Shown one piece after another: positions 24,936-34,676 of a DNA stretch of 47,504 nucleotides (its first letter is position 1; each line of letters opens with the position of its first letter). This DNA is from Rhodobacterales bacterium (GTDB taxonomy: Bacteria > Pseudomonadota > Alphaproteobacteria > Rhodobacterales > Rhodobacteraceae): contig QIGK01000071.1 of assembly GCA_003228875.1 (NCBI GenBank), positions 1 to 47,504 of the forward strand, written 5' to 3'. The notes below the pieces were generated by a model. It was not told the origin of the DNA. It was given only the letters and a program-made list of their open reading frames with translations, and made no database searches. A program made the position numbers and the translations under genes.

Positions 24936-25184
24936 ACGATTCGGCTTTTGTAACAATTTTTGCAAAATACTTGCTAAATCGTCAATAATTGGGTGAATTT
25001 GGCCATGAAACAGGCTTGATACTGTTCTAATTGCCCCCATTTTGTGCTATATTAAGAATGGAATAATAGAAACTTGCATGAGGCAATTCCGAGAAGCAGT
25101 CTTCGGAAAACAATCAATACCGCATCGCGCGATTGGCCGTGAACAGCCACTTGCGCGTTTTTGCGGGGGTAACAAGGAAATAAA
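24936..25184. promoter_or_regulatory. Leader and probable promoter region of carD
   Basis: 249 bases between fdxA and carD. An extended -10-like TGTGCTATATT occurs at about 25044-25054, giving a leader of about 130 bases. The leader contains a short hairpin, CCGAGAAG/CTTCGG. The promoter call is by eye only. Confidence 0.35.
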
Positions 25185-25739
25185 ATGAGCAAAACTAAAA
25201 AACAACTCGATTTCGCAGTGCACCAGTATGTGGTTTATCCATCACACGGGGTTGGCAAAATCACCAATATTGATACCCAAACCGTTGGCGAAGAAGTGTT
25301 GGAAATGTTTGTCATAGCGTTTGAAAAAGAAAAAATGACCCTAAGGGTGCCAACCGTCAAGGCATTACTGGTGGGCATGCGCGGTTTGGCAGAACCTGTT
25401 GAGGTTGCCAAAGCGATGAAAACCCTGAAGGGCCGCGCTCGGGTCAAACGCGCCATGTGGTCGCGCCGCGCGCAGGAATATGAGCAAAAGATCAATTCAG
25501 GCGATTTGATTTCAATTGCCGAAGTGGTGCGGGATTTGCACCGAAATGATGATCAGCGCGAACAATCCTATTCTGAGCGGCAATTATACGAAGCCGCGCT
25601 GGAACGGCTAACCCGCGAAGTTGCGGCGGTGGACGGTGAAGGCGAAGACGTGGCGCAAACCAAAATCAGCGACGTGCTGGATAGCCGCGTTGTGCCAGTG
25701 CCTGTTGAACCAACAGCACCGGTAGCGCCCGCCACGTAA
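25185..25739 (+). CDS. carD: CarD-family transcription regulator
   Basis: A 184-residue CarD/CdnL protein. The N-terminal Tudor-like RNA-polymerase-interaction domain reads VVYPSHGVGKI...FVIAFEKEKMTLRVPT (about residues 16-65). It is followed by the helical DNA-binding domain with KRAMWSRRAQEYEQKINSGD and IAEVVRDLHR. CarD binds the RNA polymerase beta subunit and stabilises open complexes at rRNA and housekeeping promoters. A 15-residue proline/valine-rich tail follows the conserved part. Its place after fdxA is normal for this bacterial group. Confidence 0.95.
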   Translation: MSKTKKQLDFAVHQYVVYPSHGVGKITNIDTQTVGEEVLEMFVIAFEKEKMTLRVPTVKALLVGMRGLAEPVEVAKAMKTLKGRARVKRAMWSRRAQEYEQKINSGDLISIAEVVRDLHRNDDQREQSYSERQLYEAALERLTREVAAVDGEGEDVAQTKISDVLDSRVVPVPVEPTAPVAPAT

Positions 25740-25868
25740 CCTGCCGAGGTAAAGCCGAGGCCCGGCCCAAAGGTAAGTTATGTTGTGTTGGTAACATGGC
25801 TGGACTGCGGGCAGGGTTCTGATTACCGGCAAGGCGGTGACATTTATGGAAGCCAACATTCACGTCAC

Positions 25869-26630
25869 TTAAAGCAGCGCGATGGCCATGGCCAGACCCG
25901 CGACCTCGGCACATTGCTGGACTGCGCCTAATACGTCTCCGGTTTGGCCATCCAGTTTTTTCAAGGCAATAACGCAGACCGGAACAATGGCAATGGCCAT
26001 GACTGCAAACAGGATTATGCCGCTAAAACCGGTTAAAACCACACAAGCGGCCAAGCCGATCATTAAGGCGACACCGGTGACCTGCCCGGATGGTTGGCCA
26101 GCACTGGCGGAAAGGCCGCTGGGTTTTGCGGGGTCTATCATAAACATCGCGCCAACCATCAGGCTGCGGGATCCCGCCCCGACTGCGGCCAATGTTAGCA
26201 CTAAATCCCAGCCTGAAAGGGCTGAAATCCCTGAAAACCGCATCAATAGAAACACAATCAGCGCCACCGCGCCATAAGCGCCGATGCGGCTGTCTTTCAT
26301 GATGTCCAAGCGTTGATCAACGGTTGTGCCGCCCCAGATACCATCAGCAAAATCGGCCAGACCGTCTTCGTGCATCGCCCCTGTGGCCATGGCAAAGCCT
26401 AGCAAAACAAAGGCAGCCACCATGCCGTTTGGAATGCCGATCCAGCCGAGAATTACGCCAAATAAGCCAAACATACCGCCCAGTAGCAGGCCCACCAAAG
26501 GAAAAGCCCATGCAGCACCCGCGCCGCGCTTGCCCGCCCGTGCGTGATCCACGCTAATTGGCAAGCGGGTTAGCAAGCTGAAAGCTGCTTGCAGGTCATG
26601 GGGCTCAAAATCTCGGGTTTGGTCGGGCAT
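25869..26630 (-). CDS. cobS: Adenosylcobinamide-GDP ribazoletransferase
   Basis: A 253-residue inner-membrane enzyme that joins adenosylcobinamide-GDP and alpha-ribazole in the last steps of cobalamin synthesis. LTRLPI near the N-terminus and MHEDGLADFADGIWGG (around residue 87), followed by IMKDSRIGAYG, form the conserved metal-binding core. Several hydrophobic helices follow. It is divergent from cobT with an 82-base spacer. Other cobalamin genes are not in the window. Confidence 0.96.
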   Translation of the reverse strand: MPDQTRDFEPHDLQAAFSLLTRLPISVDHARAGKRGAGAAWAFPLVGLLLGGMFGLFGVILGWIGIPNGMVAAFVLLGFAMATGAMHEDGLADFADGIWGGTTVDQRLDIMKDSRIGAYGAVALIVFLLMRFSGISALSGWDLVLTLAAVGAGSRSLMVGAMFMIDPAKPSGLSASAGQPSGQVTGVALMIGLAACVVLTGFSGIILFAVMAIAIVPVCVIALKKLDGQTGDVLGAVQQCAEVAGLAMAIALL

Positions 26631-26712
26631 TTACATCTAGGTTTCGTTTTTGGTTCAACTGCGCTGCGAATTGTGTTTATGAGTGTGCCGACACATTAAC
26701 GAAAGCGAGCCA

Positions 26713-27732
26713 ATGCCAACAACTGTTTTTTCCACCCTTGATGAATTTACCAATATTCTGGCCGGAATGCCGAATACCAACGCCAAAGTAACCAGCGAAG
26801 CAACCGCGCGCGATGCGGTTTTGACCAAACCCCCCGGCGCCTTGGGGCGGCTGGAGGATATTGCCATTTGGTATGCGGGCTGGCGCGGCGAGGCTGCACC
26901 GCAAGTGACCGCGCCACAAGCGTTGGTTTTTGCCGGAAATCACGGGGTTGTGGCGCAAGGGGTTTCTGCTTTTCCTGCCGAAGTTACCGCGCAGATGGTG
27001 ATGAATTTTGAACAGGGCGGCGCGGCGATTAATCAGCTTTGCGCGGTTGCGGGTGCAAAGTTGACCGTTCATGCCTTGGACCTTGACTCGCCCACACAGG
27101 ATTTTACGGTCGGGGCGGCGATGACTGAACCGGAGCTAATTTCAGCATTGGCCACGGGCTGGAACGCGGTTGATTCAACGGCGGATTTGCTGATCACCGG
27201 CGAAATGGGCATCGGCAACACCACCAGCGCCGCAGCAATTTGTGCTGCGCTTTATGGGGGCGAGGGCGAGGATTGGGTCGGGCGAGGCACCGGAGTTGAT
27301 GATGCAGGACTGGCGCAAAAAGCCGAAGTCGTATCACGCGGCATTGCGTTGCACGGCGATATTCTGGCGGAGCCAATGCAGGTGTTACGCTGTCTTGGTG
27401 GCCGCGAACTGGCGGCAATTGTTGGCGCGATTGCGCGCGCGCGCATGGAACGTATTCCGGTTATTCTGGACGGGTTTATTTGCTCCGCCGCTGCGGCGAC
27501 GCTGGCAAGCGCCCATGACGGTGCGCTGGATCATTGTTTAGCGGGGCATGTTTCCGCAGAGGCAGCCCATATCAGGCTGTTGGCAGAGCTAGGCAAACAA
27601 CCGCTTTTGTCGTTGGGCATGCGGCTTGGTGAGGGTTCGGGCGCGGCGCTTGCGATCAATATTGTCAAATCGGCGCTGGCTTGTCATTCAAACATGGCAA
27701 CATTTGATTCTGCGGGGGTTTCTGGGGGTTAA
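26713..27732 (+). CDS. cobT: Nicotinate-nucleotide-dimethylbenzimidazole phosphoribosyltransferase
   Basis: A 339-residue enzyme that makes alpha-ribazole phosphate from dimethylbenzimidazole and nicotinate mononucleotide, the substrate precursor for CobS. Recognised by [32 protein letters not shown] and the C-terminal [12 protein letters not shown] with the catalytic glutamate. ATG 26713 gives the usual length; a GTG at 26683 would add ten residues. No cobalamin riboswitch fold was seen in the short divergent spacer. Confidence 0.96.
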   Translation: MPTTVFSTLDEFTNILAGMPNTNAKVTSEATARDAVLTKPPGALGRLEDIAIWYAGWRGEAAPQVTAPQALVFAGNHGVVAQGVSAFPAEVTAQMVMNFEQGGAAINQLCAVAGAKLTVHALDLDSPTQDFTVGAAMTEPELISALATGWNAVDSTADLLITGEMGIGNTTSAAAICAALYGGEGEDWVGRGTGVDDAGLAQKAEVVSRGIALHGDILAEPMQVLRCLGGRELAAIVGAIARARMERIPVILDGFICSAAAATLASAHDGALDHCLAGHVSAEAAHIRLLAELGKQPLLSLGMRLGEGSGAALAINIVKSALACHSNMATFDSAGVSGG

Positions 27733-28007
27733 AAGCAAAACCGAGGGATTTTTCTGGGCAAAGCCTGCGGCTTGCACATTGGGCAGGGTAATCCTTTGAT
27801 TCTGTTGATCTCAGCCAAAAAAGCCAAGCAATTTAAGTTAGCACCTGAGTTGGAAATATTTTTCGATTTCCCCACTTATAATTCTGATATTAAAAGACTA
27901 TTTGCGTATTAGAAAATTACGGCAGGCAATTTTAAATCTGATTCTGGTGCTGGCAAAAGCAGCGGATAGGGGCTAAAAGATAACAAATTGAGGCAGGGCG
28001 GACAAGA

Positions 28008-30875
28008 ATGAGCCAAATCAGCACTTTGTTACCTATTATTGCCGCGTTGCCATTTGTTGGCGCATTGCTGCCGGGTCTGATGATCCGGGCGGGGCGAAAT
28101 ATGGCAGCGTCTTCGGCAGCGTTTGTGACTTTGCTGGCGCTGGTGATGCTTTTGGTCGAAGCCCCGGCGGTGATGCGCGGCGAAGTTTTGCGCGCAGATA
28201 TTGAATGGATGCCAATTCTGGGCCTGAATGTCAGTTTCATACTGGACGGGCTGGGGTTTTTGTTTGCGCTGATGATCCTTGGCATTGGTTTACTGATCAT
28301 TCTTTACGCAAGGTTTTACCTGTCGCGCAAAGACCCGATGGGGCAGTTTTTTACCTATTTGCTGCTGTTTCAGGGCGCGATGCTGGGCATTGTTTTATCG
28401 AATAACGTGCTGTTATTATTAATATTCTGGGAATTGACCAGCCTGTCATCATTTTTGCTGATCGGGTATTGGAAACACCTGCCTGCGGGCCGACAAGGCG
28501 CGCGCATGGCGCTGGCCGTAACCGGTATGGGTGGCCTTGCGATGATTGGCGGTATGTTGATTCTGGGGGATATTGCCGGCAGTTATGATCTTGATATAAT
28601 CCTGTCTCAGGGTGAGGCGATCAAGGCATCGCCGATGTATTTACCGGCTTTGTTGCTGATATTGCTGGGGGCTTTTACCAAGTCAGCGCAATTTCCGTTT
28701 CATTTTTGGCTGCCCCACGCCATGGCGGCCCCAACGCCGGTTTCGGCCTATTTGCATTCTGCGACGATGGTCAAGGCCGGTATTTTTATAATGGCGCGTT
28801 TTTGGCCGGTTTTGGCGGGCACTGACGCGTGGTTTTATATTGTTGCGACCACCGGATTAATCACCATGATTATCGGGGCCTTAATCGCGCTTTTCAAAGA
28901 CGATCTAAAGGCGCTGCTGGCGTTTTCAACGGTTAGCCAGCTGGGGCTGATTACCATGCTGCTTGGCTTTGGGTCGCCCCTTGCTGCGGTTGCGGCGATT
29001 TTCCATATTATCAATCATGTGATTTTTAAGGCGGCTTTGTTCATGTCTGCCGGAATCATCGACCATTCGGCGCATACGCGTGACATAAAACGCCTTGGCG
29101 GGTTGGCGGCGTTTATGCCGATTACCGCCACGATTGCCACCATAACTGCGTTATCTATGGCTGGAATTCCGTTTCTGAACGGGTTTTTATCCAAGGAAAT
29201 GATGTTGGTTGAGGCCGCGGAAACCATTTGGTTTGGCAACCAATGGCTGGTGCCGGCGCTGGCGACCCTTGGTGCGGTGCTTTCTGTTGCTTATTCTTTT
29301 CGCTATATCATGCATGTTTTTGCGGGCAAAAAACGCAATGATTATCCTGCCACGCCCCATGATCCGGGCATTGGCCTTTTGGCGGCACCTGCCTTGCTGG
29401 CGACATTGGCAGTGTTAATTGGCATTTTTCCGAGATTCTTTATTGATGCAATCGTTGCCGTCGCAAGCGGCGCAACCGTTGGCGGGGAATTGCCCTATTA
29501 CACCATATCGATATGGCATGGCTTTACACCAGCCTTAACCATGAGCGCGATTGCGATTTTTGCCGGTGGCATATTGCTGACCCAACAGCGCAGGCTGGCA
29601 AGGTTGTGGGACACTGCCCGCCGCCCCGAGGCCAAGGTTTTGTTTGATCAGTTGGTCAATGCTTCGGTGCGCTTGGCGGCGTGGTTCTCGACCATGTTGC
29701 ACAATGGTGCGATCAGCCGGTATCTGGCGATTTTTGTTATCATCACCGTTGGTCTGGGTGTGGTCAGCTTTACCGGTGGCGGCAATGTTGCGGGAACTCG
29801 CGAAATGCTGCCAGTGCCGTTTGTGGCGGTGGTGACTTGGATTTTGCTGGTTGTCGCCTCGGTTGCGATTGCGTTTTACCATCACGCACGATTTATGGCA
29901 CTGATTTTGCTGGGTATCATCGGCATCGCGGTGTCGCTGGGCTTTGTTTATTTTTCTGCTCCCGACCTTGCTATGACCCAAATCTCGGTTGAGATCGTGA
30001 CCATAATGTTGCTGTTGCTGGCCCTGAATTTTCTGCCGAAAAAATCACCCATTGAAAGCGGTAATATGCGCCGCGCCCGCGATGGTTTTATTGCAGTGAT
30101 GGCAGGCGGTGGCATTGCGGCATTGGCCTATGCGTTTATGACAAAAGACTTTAGCACCATATCGGAATTTCATCTGGCGAACTCCTATATCGGGGGCGGC
30201 GGCACCAATGTTGTTAACGTGATTTTGGTTGATTTTCGTGGCTATGACACCTTTGGCGAGATCATCGTTCTGGGCATTGCCGGATTGCTTATTTTTAGCC
30301 TGATGGAGGCCTTGCTGGATGGTAAAGCCTCGCAACGGCTGGCGACATGGGCCGATGACGGCAATATGTCCAGAGACCGGCACCCGATGATGATGGTGGT
30401 GGTCACGCGGGTGATGATGCCGATTGCCATCATGGTCGGGATATTCATATTTTTGCGTGGCCATAACCAGCCGGGTGGCGGGTTTATTGCCGGACTTGTG
30501 GTGGCGATTGCGCTTTTGATGCAATACATGGCCAGCGGTTTTTCATGGGCGCAGGAACGCCAGCGTGTCGAATATCATTCGATGATCGGCCTTGGGGTTC
30601 TGGTTGCCGCATTAACGGGCGCGGGCGCTTGGCTTGCTGGCAAACCGTTCCTGACCAGCACCTTTGGTTACGTAAATCTGCCTTATCTTGAGGAAATTGA
30701 ACTGGCGACAGCAGCCCTGTTTGATCTGGGCGTCTTCCTGACGGTTGTTGGCGCAGTAATGCTGACTTTGTATAGCTTTTCGCGGCTGGCGCGTCGCGCT
30801 GGCGAAACCGTGAATGTCAAACCGATGGATTTTGACCCAAGCACCGATGACCTTCCCGAACCGGAGGCCAAATAA
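28008..30875 (+). CDS. mrpA: Mrp Na+/H+ antiporter, fused subunits A and B
   Basis: A 955-residue inner-membrane protein related to the ND5/NuoL subunit of complex I. Its first 500 residues carry the antiporter-like proton-channel fold, with HFWLPHAMAAPTPVSAYLHSATMVKAGI and the conserved lysine and glutamate residues within helices. The last 280 residues form the MrpB (DUF4040/MnhB) part, including FLRGHNQPGGGFIAGLV. A/B fusion is usual in alphaproteobacteria (PhaAB). First gene of the operon; it exchanges Na+ or K+ for protons in pH and salt tolerance. Confidence 0.95.
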   Translation: MSQISTLLPIIAALPFVGALLPGLMIRAGRNMAASSAAFVTLLALVMLLVEAPAVMRGEVLRADIEWMPILGLNVSFILDGLGFLFALMILGIGLLIILYARFYLSRKDPMGQFFTYLLLFQGAMLGIVLSNNVLLLLIFWELTSLSSFLLIGYWKHLPAGRQGARMALAVTGMGGLAMIGGMLILGDIAGSYDLDIILSQGEAIKASPMYLPALLLILLGAFTKSAQFPFHFWLPHAMAAPTPVSAYLHSATMVKAGIFIMARFWPVLAGTDAWFYIVATTGLITMIIGALIALFKDDLKALLAFSTVSQLGLITMLLGFGSPLAAVAAIFHIINHVIFKAALFMSAGIIDHSAHTRDIKRLGGLAAFMPITATIATITALSMAGIPFLNGFLSKEMMLVEAAETIWFGNQWLVPALATLGAVLSVAYSFRYIMHVFAGKKRNDYPATPHDPGIGLLAAPALLATLAVLIGIFPRFFIDAIVAVASGATVGGELPYYTISIWHGFTPALTMSAIAIFAGGILLTQQRRLARLWDTARRPEAKVLFDQLVNASVRLAAWFSTMLHNGAISRYLAIFVIITVGLGVVSFTGGGNVAGTREMLPVPFVAVVTWILLVVASVAIAFYHHARFMALILLGIIGIAVSLGFVYFSAPDLAMTQISVEIVTIMLLLLALNFLPKKSPIESGNMRRARDGFIAVMAGGGIAALAYAFMTKDFSTISEFHLANSYIGGGGTNVVNVILVDFRGYDTFGEIIVLGIAGLLIFSLMEALLDGKASQRLATWADDGNMSRDRHPMMMVVVTRVMMPIAIMVGIFIFLRGHNQPGGGFIAGLVVAIALLMQYMASGFSWAQERQRVEYHSMIGLGVLVAALTGAGAWLAGKPFLTSTFGYVNLPYLEEIELATAALFDLGVFLTVVGAVMLTLYSFSRLARRAGETVNVKPMDFDPSTDDLPEPEAK

Positions 30876-30876
30876 C

Positions 30877-31209
30877 ATGGAAATGCTAGTTGCCAGTGCC
30901 ATTGGTGTTTTGACCGCGACGGGGGTTTATCTTATTTTGCGATTGCGGGCGTTTCCGGTTATTCTGGGCACAGCCATGCTGTCCTATGCGGTGAACGTGT
31001 TTTTGTTTGCTGCCGGACGGTTGACAGTGAATGCGCCGCCAATTCTGCAAAAGGGTGTGCTTGAATATACTGACCCGTTGCCCCAAGCGCTGGTGCTGAC
31101 CGCGATTGTGATCTCGTTTGGCATGACGGCTGTGGTGGTAATGATTGCTTTGGGTGCGTTTCTTGAAACCGGCGATGATGCGATTGATATTGCGGAGGAG
31201 GGCGAATGA
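30877..31209 (+). CDS. mrpC: Mrp antiporter subunit C
   Basis: A 110-residue NuoK-like membrane subunit with three helices. Started at ATG 30877, one base after the mrpA stop, preceded by GGAGG within the mrpA end. RAFPVILGTAMLSYAVNVFL is typical. Its stop overlaps the mrpD start (ATGA). Confidence 0.94.
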   Translation: MEMLVASAIGVLTATGVYLILRLRAFPVILGTAMLSYAVNVFLFAAGRLTVNAPPILQKGVLEYTDPLPQALVLTAIVISFGMTAVVVMIALGAFLETGDDAIDIAEEGE

Positions 31210-32720
31210 ACCACTGGATTATTGCCCCTGTTGTGCTGCCTGCGATTTTGGCACCGCTTATTGCGTGGGTGATGCGCCACGACATGACTTTGGCGCGGGT
31301 ATTCTCGGTTGCGGGAACCGTGGCTTTGGTGGTTATTTCAATTGGTTTGTTTGCAATTGCTGCCAGTGGCGACGTTTCGGTTTACAAGCTGGGCAACTGG
31401 GATGCGCCGTTTGGCATTGTGTTGGTGTTGGACCGGCTTTCGGCGCTGATGGTGTTGCTGACAACTTCGCTGGCGCTGATGGTTCTGATCTATGCAATTG
31501 TCAGCGAATGGGATAGCCGTGGTCGGCATTTTCATGCGTTGTTCCAGTTTTTGCTGATGGGGGTTACCGGCGCATTTCTAACCGGCGATGCGTTTAACTT
31601 GTTTGTATTTTTTGAAGTTTTGCTGATTGCCTCTTACGGCTTGATGATCTTTGGCGGTGGCGGAATGCGCCTGCGCGCCGGGCTGCAATATGTGGTGATG
31701 AACCTTGCGGGATCAAGCCTGTTTCTGGTGGCGCTTGGCACGATATATGCGGTGACCGGCACGTTGAACATTGCTGATCTGGCGTTAAAAGTTCAGGAAT
31801 TACCGGTTGAGGATGTGGCCCTGATACGGGTGGCCGCGATGTTGCTGATGATTGTTTTTGCAATCAAAGCCGCGTTGTTTCCGGTGCAATTCTGGCTTCC
31901 TGCAACCTATGCCAATGCGCCTGCGCCGGTTGCAGCGATGTTTGCGATCATGACCAAAGTCGGTGCTTATGCGATTTTGCGGTTCTTTACGACAGTGTTT
32001 GGGCCGGAAGTTTCAGCAACTGGAAGCATGGCCGCAGACTGGCTTTTGCCTGCCGCCCTGATCACCATTGTGATCGGAGCCAGCGGCGTGTTGGGGGCCA
32101 AACGATTAATGTCGCTGGCAGCGTTTGCGGTTTTAACATCGATGGGCACGGTGATGGTTGCGATTTCAATGTTCACGCCTGACGCTGCGATGGCAGCCTT
32201 GTATTATATCATCCATTCCACATTTGCCGCAGCGGCTTTGTTTCTGGTGGCTGATCTGGTGATGGCAAACCGTGGCCATGACGGCATCAGAATGTCGCCT
32301 GTGATGGCCCGCAGCGGTTTGATCTCTGGCTTGTTTTTTGTGGTTGCCATTGCGGTGGCCGGCATGCCGCCGTTGGCTGGGTTTCTGGGTAAGTTACTGG
32401 TGCTGGAAGCCGCGCAAACCAACACTAACATGGTCTGGATATGGACAGTTATTTTGGTTTCCTCGCTGGTGATGGTGGTCGGGTTTGCGCGGGCTGGCAG
32501 CATGATATTCTGGAACATCCAAGAGGCAGATGAAACGGATGAGGCCGAGGCTAAAACCGCCACCACCAGCGCATTGCCGGTTGCCGCCGCCATGGCACCG
32601 ATTGCGGTGCTGGTATTGCTGGCGGTGTTTGGTGGGCCGTTAACCGAATTCACCCAAGCCACCGCAGAGCAATTATTCACGCCGGTTGAATATATTTCAG
32701 CAGTTTTGGGGGCAGAATGA
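31206..32720 (+). CDS. mrpD: Mrp antiporter subunit D
   Basis: A 504-residue NuoM/NuoN-like subunit with about 14 helices. FFEVLLIASYGLMIFGGG and AALFPVQFWLPATYANAPAPVAAMF are the conserved proton-path segments, with the key glutamate and lysine in the membrane. It forms the second antiporter-like core of the Mrp complex. Start and stop both overlap neighbours by four bases (ATGA), so expression of C, D and E is coupled. Confidence 0.95.
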   Translation: MNHWIIAPVVLPAILAPLIAWVMRHDMTLARVFSVAGTVALVVISIGLFAIAASGDVSVYKLGNWDAPFGIVLVLDRLSALMVLLTTSLALMVLIYAIVSEWDSRGRHFHALFQFLLMGVTGAFLTGDAFNLFVFFEVLLIASYGLMIFGGGGMRLRAGLQYVVMNLAGSSLFLVALGTIYAVTGTLNIADLALKVQELPVEDVALIRVAAMLLMIVFAIKAALFPVQFWLPATYANAPAPVAAMFAIMTKVGAYAILRFFTTVFGPEVSATGSMAADWLLPAALITIVIGASGVLGAKRLMSLAAFAVLTSMGTVMVAISMFTPDAAMAALYYIIHSTFAAAALFLVADLVMANRGHDGIRMSPVMARSGLISGLFFVVAIAVAGMPPLAGFLGKLLVLEAAQTNTNMVWIWTVILVSSLVMVVGFARAGSMIFWNIQEADETDEAEAKTATTSALPVAAAMAPIAVLVLLAVFGGPLTEFTQATAEQLFTPVEYISAVLGAE

Positions 32721-33208
32721 TCAACCGCATTTTTCCGCATCCAATTTTAACCGCGGTGCTGACCGTCACATGGTTGTTTCTTGCCAGTTCTGCCTCGTTA
32801 AATTCAATTCTGTTTGGTTTGTTTCTTGGGGTTCTTATCCCGATTGGCACCGCGCCTTTCTGGCCGGACCGGCCAAGCCTGCGCAATCCGTTGATGATTG
32901 GCGAATACATTCTGGTGGTGATGTGGGACATTGTTATTGCCAATATCGCGGTGGCGCGAATTATTCTGTTTAAGGCAAACAAAGACATTCATCCGGCTTG
33001 GGTTTCGATCCCGCTTGAATTGACCTCGCCAGAGGCAATCACAGTTCTGGCAGGCACAATCACGCTGACACCTGGCACTGTTACGGCCATGATTTCAGCA
33101 GATGGCCGCAGTTTGCTGGTGCATTGTCTGCACACAGACAACCCCGATGCGGTTGTTGCCGAAATCAAACACAGGTATGAACGCAGATTGTTAAAGGCTT
33201 TTCGATGA
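32717..33208 (+). CDS. mrpE: Mrp antiporter subunit E
   Basis: A 163-residue subunit with N-terminal membrane helices and a C-terminal cytoplasmic part of about 70 residues. SPEAITVLAGTITLTPGT is the family's hallmark segment. It is needed for assembly and activity of the Mrp complex in known systems. It overlaps mrpD and mrpF by four bases. Confidence 0.94.
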   Translation: MINRIFPHPILTAVLTVTWLFLASSASLNSILFGLFLGVLIPIGTAPFWPDRPSLRNPLMIGEYILVVMWDIVIANIAVARIILFKANKDIHPAWVSIPLELTSPEAITVLAGTITLTPGTVTAMISADGRSLLVHCLHTDNPDAVVAEIKHRYERRLLKAFR

Positions 33209-33474
33209 TTATTTATGCAGTTACATTTGCGCTGGGATGTTTTGGCCTTGGCTTGCTGATGAACCTTTGGCGGATTGTTTATAGCAACCATATTGCTGAC
33301 CGGATATTGGCGCTGGACACCATGGTTATCAATGTGATCGGTATTTTGACCTTGATCGGTATCTTGTTTGGTACTCGGATGTATTTTGAGGCATCGATGC
33401 TGTTTGCCATGGTCGGATTTGTTTCAACCATTGCTTATTGCCGCTTTATTTTGCGCGGCGGGATCATTGAATAG
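33205..33474 (+). CDS. mrpF: Mrp antiporter subunit F
   Basis: An 89-residue, three-helix subunit with the conserved RIVYSNHIADRILALDTM segment. It overlaps mrpE by four bases and is followed by mrpG after nine bases. Confidence 0.93.
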   Translation: MIIYAVTFALGCFGLGLLMNLWRIVYSNHIADRILALDTMVINVIGILTLIGILFGTRMYFEASMLFAMVGFVSTIAYCRFILRGGIIE

Positions 33475-33483
33475 GGGCTGGAT

Positions 33484-33870
33484 ATGACTATTTTTATTGA
33501 AATCATGATCTCTGGCTTTATCGTTATTGGCGGCTTGTTTGCGTTGGTCGGGTCATTCGGGATGATCAAATTACCGGACACGATGCGCCGCTTGCACGCG
33601 CCAACCAAGGCAACCACATTGGGGATTGGCGGCGTTTTGATTGGATCAATGACTTATTTCTATTTTGTTGACGGTAAATTATCACTGCATGAATTGATGA
33701 TCTCTTTATTCCTGTTTCTGACGGCGCCGGTGACTGCGAATTTCATTTCAAAGGCTTATATGCTAGACGCAGTTAAAGAAGCGGACCTTCCCGAAACTGG
33801 TTCCGATTATGGCTGGGCAGGGTATGACGACCCACCTGATATAGATGCCAAACAGCCAAAAGACCTCTGA
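33484..33870 (+). CDS. mrpG: Mrp antiporter subunit G
   Basis: A 128-residue subunit with three helices. FGMIKLPDTMRRLHAPTKATTLG is diagnostic of MrpG/PhaG. The last 35 residues are an acidic, hydrophilic tail. It ends the antiporter operon. No hairpin with a T-run follows before the methyltransferase gene 81 bases on, so read-through into it is possible. Confidence 0.93.
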   Translation: MTIFIEIMISGFIVIGGLFALVGSFGMIKLPDTMRRLHAPTKATTLGIGGVLIGSMTYFYFVDGKLSLHELMISLFLFLTAPVTANFISKAYMLDAVKEADLPETGSDYGWAGYDDPPDIDAKQPKDL

Positions 33871-33951
33871 TTTCTTTTTGCTCAACAGTTGCTCCTTGGG
33901 GTGGAATGTGGCAAAACCTCTGGAATCTCTTGCCCGTATATAGGTGTTGAA

Positions 33952-34605
33952 ATGACCGATTTTGTTGCTGCCCGAATTGCTATGGTCGATTGTCAGGTTC
34001 GCCCGTCGGACGTAACGCTTTATCCGGTGATAGAGGCGATGTTATCGGTCCCGAAAGAAGAATTTGTGCCGCGCGACATGCGCGAAGTGGCTTATAGCGG
34101 CGATAATATTACGCTGGGGGCTAACCGTGTGGTGCTGGACAGCCGCGTTATTGCCAAAATGCTGGATGCTTTGAATATTCAACCCACAGATATGGTGCTG
34201 GATATTGGCACCGGCCTTGGTTATTCCAGTGCGCTGATTGCCCATTTGGCCGAAGCGGTGATCGCGGTTGAGGAAAACGAGGCTTTGGCATCCGAAGCCG
34301 AACGCATTCTGGCAGAGCAATCTGCGGATAATGCCATTGTGCAGATTGGAAAACTGGCGGAAGGCGCAGCACAGCACGGTCCTTATGATGCAATTATGAT
34401 AGAGGGCGGCGTGGCGCAAGTGCCAGACGCCTTACTGGCGCAGCTTAAGGTCGGTGGCCGGATTGTCGTGATCAAAATGCAAGACGCGCTTGGCCAATGC
34501 ATGATTGGCCTGCAAACCAAAACCGGCATTGACTGGCGTTGGTCTTTTGATGCCACAGCGCCAATTCTGCCGGGATTTGAAAAATCTGAGCGATTTGAAT
34601 TTTAA
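33952..34605 (+). CDS. PCMT-like SAM-dependent methyltransferase
   Basis: A 217-residue member of the protein-L-isoaspartate O-methyltransferase family. ARIAMVDCQVRPSDV at the N-terminus and VLDIGTGLGYSSALIAHLA (the SAM-binding motif I) are typical of the branch found next to tolC in alphaproteobacteria. The true repair-enzyme motif set is only partly kept, so isoaspartate repair is uncertain. ATG 33952 is preferred over the upstream in-frame start at 33889, which gives an atypical extension. It precedes the tolC-like gene by 71 bases. Confidence 0.85.
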   Translation: MTDFVAARIAMVDCQVRPSDVTLYPVIEAMLSVPKEEFVPRDMREVAYSGDNITLGANRVVLDSRVIAKMLDALNIQPTDMVLDIGTGLGYSSALIAHLAEAVIAVEENEALASEAERILAEQSADNAIVQIGKLAEGAAQHGPYDAIMIEGGVAQVPDALLAQLKVGGRIVVIKMQDALGQCMIGLQTKTGIDWRWSFDATAPILPGFEKSERFEF

Positions 34606-34676
34606 AACAACGAATCCTTGCGCTAAGACGCAAAGCCGTTAGCCTTCAACACCTTGTTTGGATTCGGAGAATCGAC

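Noticed and set aside
26631-26712. Cobalamin riboswitch between cobS and cobT
   Set aside because: The 82-base divergent spacer is too short and lacks a recognisable B12-box.
27733-28007. Possible gene or terminator between cobT and mrpA
   Set aside because: Only an AAGCC/GGCTT mini-hairpin without a T-run is seen (27761-27773). No coding frame is credible.
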